Source: a virus
Virus record (IMG/VR): IMGVR_UViG_3300034280_000607
Location: 1 to 64,000 of that record
Strand: one strand, 5' to 3'
DNA: 64,000 bases
Part shown: positions 45,098-53,923 of the stretch, piece by piece
Layout of the letters: every line of letters starts with the position of its first letter
How positions within the stretch are numbered: the first letter of the stretch is position 1
The notes under the pieces: generated by a model
The model's input: the letters and a program-made list of their open reading frames with translations, nothing else
Databases searched by the model: none
What the model was told of the DNA's origin: nothing
Program-made: the position numbers and the translations under genes

Positions 45098-48000
45098 TAC
45101 CTCTGACTAAGTTGTATTTTCTGATTAGATATTTTAAATAACATCTTTACATCATCACTCTTAAACTTTCTTAAAAACACTTTGTTTAAATTATGACGAA
45201 ACTTCTTACGCTCTAATGGTGATTTTTGATAGTTTACATAAGCTGGATTGATTTTAAATTTATATCCATTAGATTCTGTAATGAACATTGGGATGTTTGT
45301 ACTTGTAGTAAACTCTCCTCTATCTTTAGTAATATCCCAAAACTGATTAAACCGATATTTCTGTTCTTCTTTAGAATAGTTTATTCCTATAGACTGAGGT
45401 CTTATCTGAGGATAACTAAGCATTGCCACAGGGTTAGCTTTATTCTTAAGCTCTAGTTCTAAAAGTCCAGATACCTGTTCTGAGTTATAGACAATAGCCT
45501 GATCAAAATTTGCATCTAATACATGAAACTTATCTCTACAATCATTGTGCATCTTGTAAGCTTCTAATATGTATTCTATGTTTCTCATAGATACAACTTG
45601 CTGACCGCTAGCTGATACAAATTCTATTTCAAAAGGATAGTCTACACCATAGTAGTTAGAATACTTATCACACCTTATATTATGTTTCCAAATAGAGTTT
45701 TGGTTAACACTCATAAAATGAGCTTTACCAGGAATTAAAAAACTAGGTATCCAGTCATGAAAACTTATCCATGTTTGACTTTTAGGATCATAAGACATGG
45801 TCCAACTAGCATCTTCAAAATATGCAGTGTTAGTCAAAGGAATATAAACCTTACCATTAGAAGCACTCACTTCATAAAAACCTTTAGAGTCAAACAATAA
45901 GTTAGTCTTTAAAGGTTTATAATCTTTTTTGCTTACGTATATAATCTCATTAGTGTTATCATATATCATTTGTACACCTACAGCAATAACAGGATTATCA
46001 GCAAAAGGATAATCAGGATAAATTCTTAATAGTTCACTTGGTAAATATTTAGCAAACCACCATTTAAGACCATCTCTTGATATTTCTTTAATTTGCCCTG
46101 CATACTGAAATATCTTACCTTGGTTTTGACTCACCCAGAAAACACCATGTGTACAACCTAATGTAGCAAGTTTATTTTGACAAGAACCATATTCATATGA
46201 TTCATCTGAGTTAGTAATACTTTGTAAAGGTTGATTAAATAATCCACCATCTCCCACTGTAATTTTAGTACCAGCATCTGTCTGAAGTTGATCCACACCT
46301 AGAAATTGTAATGGACTTTGTCTAGACATCATAAACAGTGCCCCTGTCTTATTAATATTTTTAATAGATGTAATAGGTGAACCAAAATCTTTATAATTAT
46401 TAGCTAAAAATACTCTCCAATTATCCTTAACTCCTTCAAGTTGTTGTGGAAGTGAGTATGCTACCCTAGTAGGATAGTAGGTAAAACATGTAGAAAACTT
46501 CTTAGGATCATAATATCTTGGAAGTAAATTACCGTAAGAAACATATTGATTAAATATTTTACTAACACTTAAAGAATAATCATACTTATAAAAGTTTCTA
46601 CTCTTAATTATATCTGATCTAAAAAGAGATTTATAGTCAGAATAATTATAAGGATCATAGTGACGTTTTTCAACAAGTTCTTCCCAGTCTCTGAAAGCAA
46701 GATTCACTTCACTTTCTACAAAAAAATCTCTAACACCTGAATTAAATAAATAGAAATAACCTTTGCTAACAAAAAAAGTAGAACTATCTCTTTCATCTAA
46801 ATGTCTATTATTACTCATATTACCAAATAACTTATAAGAAGGTCTCTCGGAATTTATCCAAAACCTAGGATAAGCTATGTTGATATAATTTCTATAATCA
46901 TGTTCTGTTTCATCTGGCTCACCCATAAGCCAAGAGTTAAAAAAGAAAAATGAGTTCTTTTCTGTAAATCTGTTTATGTAAGTATCTCCATTAAATAAAA
47001 CACTTGTTGACTGACTTTTTGCATCAGAAATAATAGAATGTACACATGCGGAAACAGGAACTTGTTTTATCTGATCCAGTTGACCATATTGAGAAGAAAA
47101 AACAACTTTAATTGCACCATAGTGTCCAGATATTGTTGATTCTACTTCTTTATTTATTTTTTTACCGGGTACAGCAGAAAGTCTAAATCTTGAGTTGTCT
47201 ATACTAATGGGATTATTCTTATCTCTTTCAATTTGAATAGCTACATAACCTGATCTAAAAACATTATTTATATTATAATTTGAATTAAAGGACTGTATGT
47301 TAGAATCAACATAACTAGAATCATCTATACGAAATCTACGGTCTCCTTCGTTTGTTATAATAGATTTATTATAATGTCCATGTGAATCATATTGTAAAGC
47401 ATTCTGTCTTTTAGGAACCATTCCATAAATAACATTTAACATCTGTTCACCAACAGCTGTTGCTTCAACATAAGACATTGCAACACTAACTGTCAAATTA
47501 TATGTTCCAATAATACTATTAGTTATAGCGATAACAGGATTGGGAACACTTGCACCTGAACCAAAAAGAGAAAAAGATACAGGATGATTGGTCATTTTAG
47601 CAAGTGTAAGTTGCTTTTCATAATTAAGCTTATCTGTTTTACCAAGTGTAATATTACCATTGTTTGCAATAGCAGATAGAACATTTCCAATAGAACTAAT
47701 AACAGCAATAACACTAGAAAATATACCAGAAAAGTTAGTTAACGTTTTAAACTTTGGATGCTTATAAGGCTCAGAAAAAAGACCTCTAGACTTTCCGTAA
47801 ATTTCTTGATATACCTTTAATTCAGACACACCTAAAAAAGGTCTAGTAAATGTAGTGTCAGGACTATGAAAAGATAGATGATCTTTTTTATATAATGTTA
47901 AAGGATATGCTAAATTAACACCATTTGAGTCACCACTTCTTCTAAGATCTTTACGAGCTGCTCTTAATTTTGCTTTTGCTTCTCTTCTTTGTCTACGTCT

Positions 48001-49905
48001 TAACTTTCTTTCTTGACGTCTACGCCTTCTTTCCGCTCTTTTACTATCATTGTCATCATCATCTTCTTCATCAAACTCATCTATTTCATCTATTTCATCA
48101 TTATCCCTTTCTGCAGAGTCTAATAATTCATCTTGAGCATCATCACCAAGTGGGTTTACAACAGATCCTGCTTCAGGATCTATAATAGATAAATTACTTG
48201 TTAAGAAGGTATCAGCATCTAAATCATTATATGGATAGTTTTGATACAATCCTCTAGTACTACTTCCAGGTATATCATACTCTCTCAAGTTATTTAAAAG
48301 TCCTTTTGCAATAATACTTTTTTGACCTTCTCTACTTCCTCTTAGTATTTCATATCCCACTACAGAAGTTATAGGATTTCCAGATAGGTCTACAGGAATC
48401 TGTATATTACTAAATGATACACCTAATATTACAATATTACTACCATCTGAGTTAAATATATTTAAAAGAGGAGAAACAGTTTCATCAGGCATTTTATGAT
48501 GTCTAATATTTTTCCCGCAAAGACTATCCCAAATATCCGGTTTATTATCAGGATATTTTTCAGTGCTTTCCCAATATGCCATATTACCTGATGCTATAAC
48601 TACACCACCATCTGAAAGTGTAGGTCCACCTATATTTTCAAGAGTGGCTGTATTTTGAACTTGCCATCTTTGCTTTTGTACACCATCTTTAGACTCATAA
48701 GCATCACTACTAAGATCTAATACTAGATCAGAAGCTAAAGCCTGTCTACCAGGTATATGATATGAGTCAGAACGTTCACCAGTATTATACACCCATCTTA
48801 TAAAAAATGAATACTGTTCATCTCTTAAATAACCGGTGTTATTTCCTCCCTTGTAGTAATACTGTGCAGGATATTGTACAGCATTCCACTGCACTTTAAT
48901 GTTATTAGCTAAAGGTTGATAATTAAATTTATACTTAGATCTTGTACCCACCTTAAGTAGATAATCATTAACTGTATACATAGAGTCAGATCTTTCAATA
49001 GGATCTGTTCTTAATAGCACTTGATTCAAAGGAATAGTAATAAGTTCAGGTCCAATTGTGTCTATGTATATTTTTCCTTGATTACTAGAATAAATACCTA
49101 TTTTTTTAGCTACTGTTTGCTGATTAATAATAGAAATGATTACTAATTCAAACTCATCAAAATTTTGGTCTACAGAACTCACTTCTATTTCTAAAGATCC
49201 ATTAAGATTTTCATGAGACCATATAGGCTGCACTTCAGTGGTTCCCATATAATCAGTAACTCGTACACCATTTATAGTGTAAGCAATAAGTGCTTGATAA
49301 GAACCATTTGCTAGTGTACCGCTGCCAACTCCTTTTTTTATATTCAAACAGGGTTGAGCTATAAGTGGAGAAAGTCTAAGCTTTTCACAATCAAGTTGTA
49401 AAGGTTGTAAATATGTTTTTATAGCACATCCATCTTCAATAGTTTCAATATATTTAAAAGGAGGATTGCCTATATCCATAAATCTGTCTGGATTTAGTGC
49501 ATCAACCCAATATACAGGTCTATCACAATCAAATCTTTTACGAGAAGCACCTGTAATTAAATTAGACCTTTTGAATCCTAAACATGGGTCATTTACCACC
49601 TTTGTATAAGTACACTGACTTTCGTCAAATATTCCTATTTCTGAATCAACATCATCAGTAGTAAAAACAACCCATTGATCATCAGTAAGATGAATACAAC
49701 CTATTAGTGTATATGGAAGTGTTACACAGTACAAGTTAGCAGGCTCATTACCTATTACACCAAGCTGACCATCATGTGAGTTATTTACAGCATTGCGAGC
49801 ATGTGTATACAACCCTTCTCCTACAAATGTTTCATTGTAGTCTTTCACCATACCTTTGCTAAAAGTATTAGTAATTATACCAGGGTTTTGTGATTGCTCA
49901 GCCAT
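45097..49905 (-). CDS. crAss-like tail stabilization/muzzle-type protein
   Basis: The 1602-aa product starts with a segment (GMVKDYNETFVGEGLYTHAR, then NAVNNSHDGQLGVIGNEPAN) that matches my memory of crAss-like tail stabilization proteins, which form the muzzle closing the tail. The rest is beta-rich with many aromatic repeats and internal Cys. About residues 590-655 hold an unusual insertion: an Asp/Glu run (DEIDEIDEFDEEDDDDND) directly followed by a long Arg/Lys run (RAERRRRRQERKLRRRQRRE). It overlaps the upstream 119-aa gene by 8 bases and lies just downstream of the ring-protein genes, as in other crAss-like genomes. Length is usual for the family. Confidence 0.75.
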   Translation of the reverse strand: MAEQSQNPGIITNTFSKGMVKDYNETFVGEGLYTHARNAVNNSHDGQLGVIGNEPANLYCVTLPYTLIGCIHLTDDQWVVFTTDDVDSEIGIFDESQCTYTKVVNDPCLGFKRSNLITGASRKRFDCDRPVYWVDALNPDRFMDIGNPPFKYIETIEDGCAIKTYLQPLQLDCEKLRLSPLIAQPCLNIKKGVGSGTLANGSYQALIAYTINGVRVTDYMGTTEVQPIWSHENLNGSLEIEVSSVDQNFDEFELVIISIINQQTVAKKIGIYSSNQGKIYIDTIGPELITIPLNQVLLRTDPIERSDSMYTVNDYLLKVGTRSKYKFNYQPLANNIKVQWNAVQYPAQYYYKGGNNTGYLRDEQYSFFIRWVYNTGERSDSYHIPGRQALASDLVLDLSSDAYESKDGVQKQRWQVQNTATLENIGGPTLSDGGVVIASGNMAYWESTEKYPDNKPDIWDSLCGKNIRHHKMPDETVSPLLNIFNSDGSNIVILGVSFSNIQIPVDLSGNPITSVVGYEILRGSREGQKSIIAKGLLNNLREYDIPGSSTRGLYQNYPYNDLDADTFLTSNLSIIDPEAGSVVNPLGDDAQDELLDSAERDNDEIDEIDEFDEEDDDDNDSKRAERRRRRQERKLRRRQRREAKAKLRAARKDLRRSGDSNGVNLAYPLTLYKKDHLSFHSPDTTFTRPFLGVSELKVYQEIYGKSRGLFSEPYKHPKFKTLTNFSGIFSSVIAVISSIGNVLSAIANNGNITLGKTDKLNYEKQLTLAKMTNHPVSFSLFGSGASVPNPVIAITNSIIGTYNLTVSVAMSYVEATAVGEQMLNVIYGMVPKRQNALQYDSHGHYNKSIITNEGDRRFRIDDSSYVDSNIQSFNSNYNINNVFRSGYVAIQIERDKNNPISIDNSRFRLSAVPGKKINKEVESTISGHYGAIKVVFSSQYGQLDQIKQVPVSACVHSIISDAKSQSTSVLFNGDTYINRFTEKNSFFFFNSWLMGEPDETEHDYRNYINIAYPRFWINSERPSYKLFGNMSNNRHLDERDSSTFFVSKGYFYLFNSGVRDFFVESEVNLAFRDWEELVEKRHYDPYNYSDYKSLFRSDIIKSRNFYKYDYSLSVSKIFNQYVSYGNLLPRYYDPKKFSTCFTYYPTRVAYSLPQQLEGVKDNWRVFLANNYKDFGSPITSIKNINKTGALFMMSRQSPLQFLGVDQLQTDAGTKITVGDGGLFNQPLQSITNSDESYEYGSCQNKLATLGCTHGVFWVSQNQGKIFQYAGQIKEISRDGLKWWFAKYLPSELLRIYPDYPFADNPVIAVGVQMIYDNTNEIIYVSKKDYKPLKTNLLFDSKGFYEVSASNGKVYIPLTNTAYFEDASWTMSYDPKSQTWISFHDWIPSFLIPGKAHFMSVNQNSIWKHNIRCDKYSNYYGVDYPFEIEFVSASGQQVVSMRNIEYILEAYKMHNDCRDKFHVLDANFDQAIVYNSEQVSGLLELELKNKANPVAMLSYPQIRPQSIGINYSKEEQKYRFNQFWDITKDRGEFTTSTNIPMFITESNGYKFKINPAYVNYQKSPLERKKFRHNLNKVFLRKFKSDDVKMLFKISNQKIQLSQR

Positions 49906-50257
49906 GTTTTACTACTAGCTTCTTTTTTTCTAAAAATTTATATATCTCTCCAGTGAGATGACCATCTAACCAAGCTCGTGCTTCTTCATCTACTATGTCT
50001 CTATCTTCAGTAACTCTTACAGCAGCATGAAACACCTCATGAGCTATTGTATTATGGGTTAAATAAGACTTATTAAGAAGCAGATAATATCTAGATGCGT
50101 TTGGCATAATAACAGCACCCTCAGCTTCATCTTCAAAAACATCATTTATCTTATATTTTTTATACAGTTTTGCAGCTTCAGCAGATACACTGTCTACAAC
50201 ACTAACTACAATTTCACAACCGTAAGTATCCAATTTAATAGTGGTAGTTATTTTCAT
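49898..50257 (-). CDS. Small HExxH protein in the tail cluster
   Basis: The 119-aa product has HNTIAHEVFHAAVRV near residues 68-82, containing HEVFH (HExxH), and a downstream acidic helix DEEARAWLDG that can supply a third zinc ligand. This fits a minimal zincin fold, with beta strands before the helix (TTIKLDTYGCEIVVSVV). It may be a small metallopeptidase processing tail or cargo proteins, or a structural protein that keeps a dead fold. It starts 2 bases after the ring-like gene stop and overlaps the muzzle-like gene by 8 bases, so it is translated together with virion proteins. Confidence 0.65.
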   Translation of the reverse strand: MKITTTIKLDTYGCEIVVSVVDSVSAEAAKLYKKYKINDVFEDEAEGAVIMPNASRYYLLLNKSYLTHNTIAHEVFHAAVRVTEDRDIVDEEARAWLDGHLTGEIYKFLEKKKLVVKHG

Positions 50258-50259
50258 AT

Positions 50260-51126
50260 TCAGAATCCCTCAGTACTTTTAAACATATTATAATATCTAG
50301 AATACTGTGCTTTTCTATTAGCTTGCCATAGTTTATACATTTCTCCAAAGTCAGGAGTGTTCACTATAGTCAAAGCATTATTACGAGCAGCTCTTAACCG
50401 TTGTTCTATTAGTTGCATTTTCTGTGTTACATCTTCTCCATTCATGTATAAGTTTTCAAGAAGACGCTGCTTAAGTGCATATTCATAATATTCATTAATC
50501 ATAGGATGATCTAACACTAGCAAGTTACCATCCTCATCTTCTAATGCTCCTTGATAAGATATGAATAAATTACCTTCTTCTACATTAGTATATAAGAACT
50601 TATTTTTAATATACCCTGCGGGATGAGAATCATTTATTGCATCTATTCTACCAGTTGATGTTGCAATACTAATAGGAGTGAATGTATCATACACTCTTGT
50701 TTCATACTTTCTTTTTTCAACCACCTGAACAAATATCTTCTCTCCGGTATTACACTCAACAGTGTATGTTTTTTCACAAGCACATTCTGGATCCGGTTCT
50801 CCACATTTAGAACAGTATGAACTATTTAGAATAACATTTTCTGTTTCTCTTCCTGCTAATACAGGATTTGTAACACTATGTTTTCCACACAAATAAGCAT
50901 AATTTAAAACATAAAAATCATCAGGGAGTTTTGTTTTACTCTTCGTAATTTCTAAAACTTTTTCTTTAGTTCCATATATTCTAAGACCTAAGTCATAGTT
51001 AACTCTTTGAGCCACCTTAATAAGTTGACCGGGTTCAATCATGCCCTCATTATTATAAGTGGCAAAATCAGTTGCCACCTCATTAAGAAGTTCATCAAAT
51101 GTTCTATAAGAAAGTTCTGTTTTCAT
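50260..51126 (-). CDS. crAss-like tail ring/connector protein
   Basis: The 288-aa product is of the type found between connector and muzzle genes in crAss-like phages. It has a helical start (SYRTFDELLNEVATDFATYNNEG, IKVAQRVNYDLGLRIYG), a beta-rich middle and a helical end. The middle has a Cys cluster (YCSKCGEPDPECACEK, about 101-116) that may bind zinc or be an insertion. Its start overlaps the stop of the previous gene by 4 bases and it lies 2 bases before the HExxH gene. The ring-protein call comes from gene order and size; no direct structural proof is available here. Confidence 0.6.
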   Translation of the reverse strand: MKTELSYRTFDELLNEVATDFATYNNEGMIEPGQLIKVAQRVNYDLGLRIYGTKEKVLEITKSKTKLPDDFYVLNYAYLCGKHSVTNPVLAGRETENVILNSSYCSKCGEPDPECACEKTYTVECNTGEKIFVQVVEKRKYETRVYDTFTPISIATSTGRIDAINDSHPAGYIKNKFLYTNVEEGNLFISYQGALEDEDGNLLVLDHPMINEYYEYALKQRLLENLYMNGEDVTQKMQLIEQRLRAARNNALTIVNTPDFGEMYKLWQANRKAQYSRYYNMFKSTEGF

Positions 51127-51797
51127 CTACTAATATTTTGCTTATCTGCAGTTACATCTGATGGTAATTGAAGCATTCCTACAAGATCTTTAAATACATT
51201 ATTTTCTATTTCACCAGATAAATAATCAGGAACATTAAAAGGTTGATCTGCTTTCTGAATACAAGAGTCTTGAGCACAAGTAAAATTAGATATATCATCT
51301 TCAAATATTCCCTCTATACGAACAGCATCCCATTCAAGATTGGGAAAGTATAGATAATCATTTAAATACCAATAGTATTTTGTTTTATTATACTTGAAGT
51401 TTTTACTTTTACTTATTGCTAAATATGTACTAGGATTGGTAATTTGAAGTTCTTCAGAACCATCTAAAGAAGTGACACTACGAATAAGTGGTCCGTAATA
51501 TCCCTGCATAAACACAGGCATTACAAGTTTGCTTCTTTTAATAACACAATCAGAAGATACACCCGTACACCTAGCTTCAACCTTATCTACTTCTACAAGT
51601 TCAACAAAGTCCATTGTTTGAACAATACCAGAAAAACCAAGAAGTTTGTTTTTACTATCTTCCCTTTTCATAAGCCACTTGCTATGCTTAAGTATAAAAG
51701 CATAGATAGCTCTGTCAGTCAAGAATGCATCTTGCCTAACAGCCTTGACCTGTGTGCGTATTCTTGATATAACACTTCCTATTGTTGTCCTTCCCAT
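51123..51797 (-). CDS. crAss-like tail ring/connector protein (second)
   Basis: The 224-aa product begins MGRTTIGSVISRIRTQVKAV with helical character (AIYAFILKHSKWLMKREDSKN), then beta-rich segments with a Cys pair and aromatic residues (YYWYLNDYLYFPNLEWDAVR), as in tail/head connector rings. It ends with a helical tail. Its start overlaps the upstream 201-aa gene by 19 bases and its end overlaps the next by 4 (ATGA), suggesting a tightly coupled module that makes the stacked rings beneath the portal. Assignment rests on order and size. Confidence 0.58.
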   Translation of the reverse strand: MGRTTIGSVISRIRTQVKAVRQDAFLTDRAIYAFILKHSKWLMKREDSKNKLLGFSGIVQTMDFVELVEVDKVEARCTGVSSDCVIKRSKLVMPVFMQGYYGPLIRSVTSLDGSEELQITNPSTYLAISKSKNFKYNKTKYYWYLNDYLYFPNLEWDAVRIEGIFEDDISNFTCAQDSCIQKADQPFNVPDYLSGEIENNVFKDLVGMLQLPSDVTADKQNISR

Positions 51798-52384
51798 GGA
51801 TTTTCTAAATTAAACTCATTGTATTTCTGTAAAAACTCTTTAGTTAAATCTTCTTTGTAATGTCTAAACTTATGTTTTCTAAATATTCTGCTTATACGAA
51901 CTAAATTATCCACCATTAAATACTTCTTCCATTCCTGGGGATAGGTTTTAGCCACTGTTCTTTTGAAATCTCTCACTCCGGTAAAACCCCACATCTCATG
52001 ATGTTTAAACCGGTATTTAGTTTCATAATTAGTGTAGAATATTTTAGCAACGTATTGATCTGATTCCCAGTTTTGATTCTGAAGTTTCACTCCATAATTC
52101 TGAGATTTATAAAAATCTACATTACTCTTTTTACGTGGACAGGTACCTATAAAAATAAAACCGAGCTGCTCAGGCAACTCTACACCATCTCTTTCTGCTA
52201 TTACTGTCTCCCAAATCTTTCCATTAAAAGAGCTAATAATATTCTTAAATACGTCTAATTCAATACCAGAATACTTAGGGTTATCTTTTATAAACTGGTC
52301 ATAGAAAGCAGTATTAGTAAAATTCAACTTCTTTGGTCTATACCTAGGAGCATTAAGATCTGGTTTTTTATATGGTTTGGTCAC
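51779..52384 (-). CDS. Small connector-type protein of the ring module
   Basis: The 201-aa product is basic and aromatic-rich. GFIFIGTCPRKKSNVDFYKS and YRFKHHEMWGFTGVRDFKR carry many Lys/Arg, and the N-terminus is proline- and lysine-rich (KPYKKPDLNAPRYRPKK). It overlaps the next gene by 19 bases. In crAss-like phages a protein of this kind lies beside the ring genes and may clamp DNA or the connector. Function is not directly visible; alternatives are a head-completion protein or a DNA-binding factor. Confidence 0.55.
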   Translation of the reverse strand: MTKPYKKPDLNAPRYRPKKLNFTNTAFYDQFIKDNPKYSGIELDVFKNIISSFNGKIWETVIAERDGVELPEQLGFIFIGTCPRKKSNVDFYKSQNYGVKLQNQNWESDQYVAKIFYTNYETKYRFKHHEMWGFTGVRDFKRTVAKTYPQEWKKYLMVDNLVRISRIFRKHKFRHYKEDLTKEFLQKYNEFNLENPWEGQQ

Positions 52385-52430
52385 AACGTTCTACATTAAT
52401 AATTTACGTAAAAATCTCTACAGTTTAAAA

Positions 52431-52449
52431 TTAAACCTAATAGGTTTAA
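52431..52449 (-). terminator. Weak hairpin after phosphoesterase gene
   Basis: TTAAACCTA, one base, then TAGGTTTAA is a near-perfect palindrome that includes the stop codon of the phosphoesterase gene and is followed on the minus strand by TTTTAAAC. The stem is short and the T-run poor; weak terminator at best. Confidence 0.3.
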
Positions 52450-53762
52450 GCAGTATATATAAACTCAGATACTTTGCCCTTAGAAAAATCATGAACTTCC
52501 ATAATAGCTTGGCGTTTGGCACAAGTGAATTTATTATGATAGTGCCAGTAGTCAGACTTAGAAAGACTAGGAAGTTGTTTTATAGCAAATCCGTGCACTT
52601 CATTTTCAGAGACATATTCCATTGTCTTTTTACGATGCCAGTGACCAGTGTAACAAGTGCGGAAGGTAGTAGAGCCCCATTCTTTAGGAAACTCTGTAGC
52701 ATATACTAATGGAGTGTTCTTAGAACTAATGTCTCCATGCTCAAAAGCAAAAAAGTTATCACCGTAAGTAATAACCTTTCTTTCTTCATATTCTGCATCA
52801 AATATAATATTAGAATCTGTACTAAAACATTTAGATAGGGCATGAGCCATATGATAGCTGCTAAGTCTATCATGATTACCAGGAAGATAAACTACATGAA
52901 GATTATTACAAAACTGCTTAATAAAGCTAATGCTCCAATACAGAGAATCAAAAGCAACATTATAAGCTTCCTGGGCTCTTAAATCATTATCAACCGGTGT
53001 ACCTTTTGTAGTGGAACCATTAAAGGTATCCATATTTAAAAGATCACCTCCAAATACATAGACTATTTTATCAAGTCTATGACTTTTATAAGCTCTTAAG
53101 ACTAAATTACTTACAGCTTCTCGGAAGTCTTTAACTACACCAAGGTTACCTTCTTTACCAAAGTGGAGGTCTTGAATACTCAAAACCCCCACTGTAGGTA
53201 AAACGAATGTGTCGTTTAAATGCACCTCTGCAACAGGTGTATAATTTGGTTGGAAGTTTTCAATAACTTCCTTCAGATAATCTTTTTCATCTAAAGTCTT
53301 TTGAGTGACCATGGCTGAAATAAGCCAGTGATCTTTTTTTTGCTTATTCCAATAGGAACTAAGCTTCCATTTATTAGTGTCTATCCGTAAAATTCTAATT
53401 ATTTCTTCAGGACTTTTAGGTTCTGAAAATGCAACTCCTTTAATTTCAGCAGTGCACGCATCAAGATTTTCTTTAAACTCAATAACTTTTTCTTTTTGAC
53501 TAGCCAATGCTTCTGCTAAACTATCTTCTAAATCAGAAATATACTCATTCTTAATTCCTTCATCATCAATGAGTTCTAGCATTCTTTTACTAGCAAGTTC
53601 TACAAGACTAGCATCTAGTTCTTTTTGTAGAAGATCTTTTGTTTGTAAAATTTGCTTTTTGATTTCTTGGTACTTTTGTAAAGAAATACCTAACTTTGTG
53701 GCACAGAACTCATCAGTTTTTTTCCATCTGAGAGACCCATACACCTGATTGATTAAAGACAT
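52446..53762 (-). CDS. Calcineurin-like metallophosphoesterase (SbcD/Mre11-type)
   Basis: The 438-aa product has a long helical/coiled-coil N-terminal region (about 1-180) and a complete calcineurin-like fold. Motifs are SIQDLHFGK (about 194-202), VFGGDLLNMD (about 236-245), LPGNHDR (about 293-299), FEHGD (about 337-341) and GHWHRK (about 373-378). These Asp/His/Asn residues bind two metals. It may be a DNA nuclease of the SbcD/Mre11 class or a phosphodiesterase acting on nucleotides. It is the first gene after a terminator/promoter junction and heads the leftward virion block, an odd place for a repair enzyme. Confidence 0.85.
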   Translation of the reverse strand: MSLINQVYGSLRWKKTDEFCATKLGISLQKYQEIKKQILQTKDLLQKELDASLVELASKRMLELIDDEGIKNEYISDLEDSLAEALASQKEKVIEFKENLDACTAEIKGVAFSEPKSPEEIIRILRIDTNKWKLSSYWNKQKKDHWLISAMVTQKTLDEKDYLKEVIENFQPNYTPVAEVHLNDTFVLPTVGVLSIQDLHFGKEGNLGVVKDFREAVSNLVLRAYKSHRLDKIVYVFGGDLLNMDTFNGSTTKGTPVDNDLRAQEAYNVAFDSLYWSISFIKQFCNNLHVVYLPGNHDRLSSYHMAHALSKCFSTDSNIIFDAEYEERKVITYGDNFFAFEHGDISSKNTPLVYATEFPKEWGSTTFRTCYTGHWHRKKTMEYVSENEVHGFAIKQLPSLSKSDYWHYHNKFTCAKRQAIMEVHDFSKGKVSEFIYTA

Positions 53763-53845
53763 AATATAAGGATTTGGTATATGGTGTATAAAGTTAGATG
53801 ATATTAAACATCTTCACTATATTTTATACACACGTTATAAACATT

Positions 53846-53854
53846 TCTACAAAA
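53846..53854 (-). promoter_or_regulatory. Promoter-like element upstream of phosphoesterase
   Basis: On the minus strand TTTTGTAGA directly follows the terminator hairpin at 53858-53885 and lies 84 bases before the phosphoesterase start. It resembles the TTTTGTA and TGTAGA parts of the elements at 981-1001 and 58105-58125. The gap also holds one sequence matching a DnaA box (TTATACACA, 53824-53832). No other feature was seen in 53763-53923. Confidence 0.35.
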
Positions 53855-53857
53855 TTA

Positions 53858-53885
53858 AGGTCCCGGTGTAGAAACACTAGGACCT
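53858..53885 (-). terminator. Terminator of the tail-appendage block
   Basis: AGGTCC and GGACCT form the base of the stem and GGTGT/ACACT the upper part, with one mismatch and an AGAA/TTCT-type loop. On the minus strand TTAATTTT follows. It lies 39 bases after the stop of the 305-aa gene. Confidence 0.65.
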
Positions 53886-53923
53886 GTCATGTGGGTAAAC
53901 CAACAAAACCACGGACTTATATT

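Noticed and set aside
53824-53832. DnaA-box match TTATACACA, and another (TTATTCACA) near 9244
   Set aside because: Single isolated matches are expected by chance in AT-rich DNA; no cluster or iterons around them, so no origin was called.
53855-53890. Eleven-codon minus-strand ORF (MTGPSVSTPGP)
   Set aside because: It coincides with the terminator hairpin and is too short to support as a gene.
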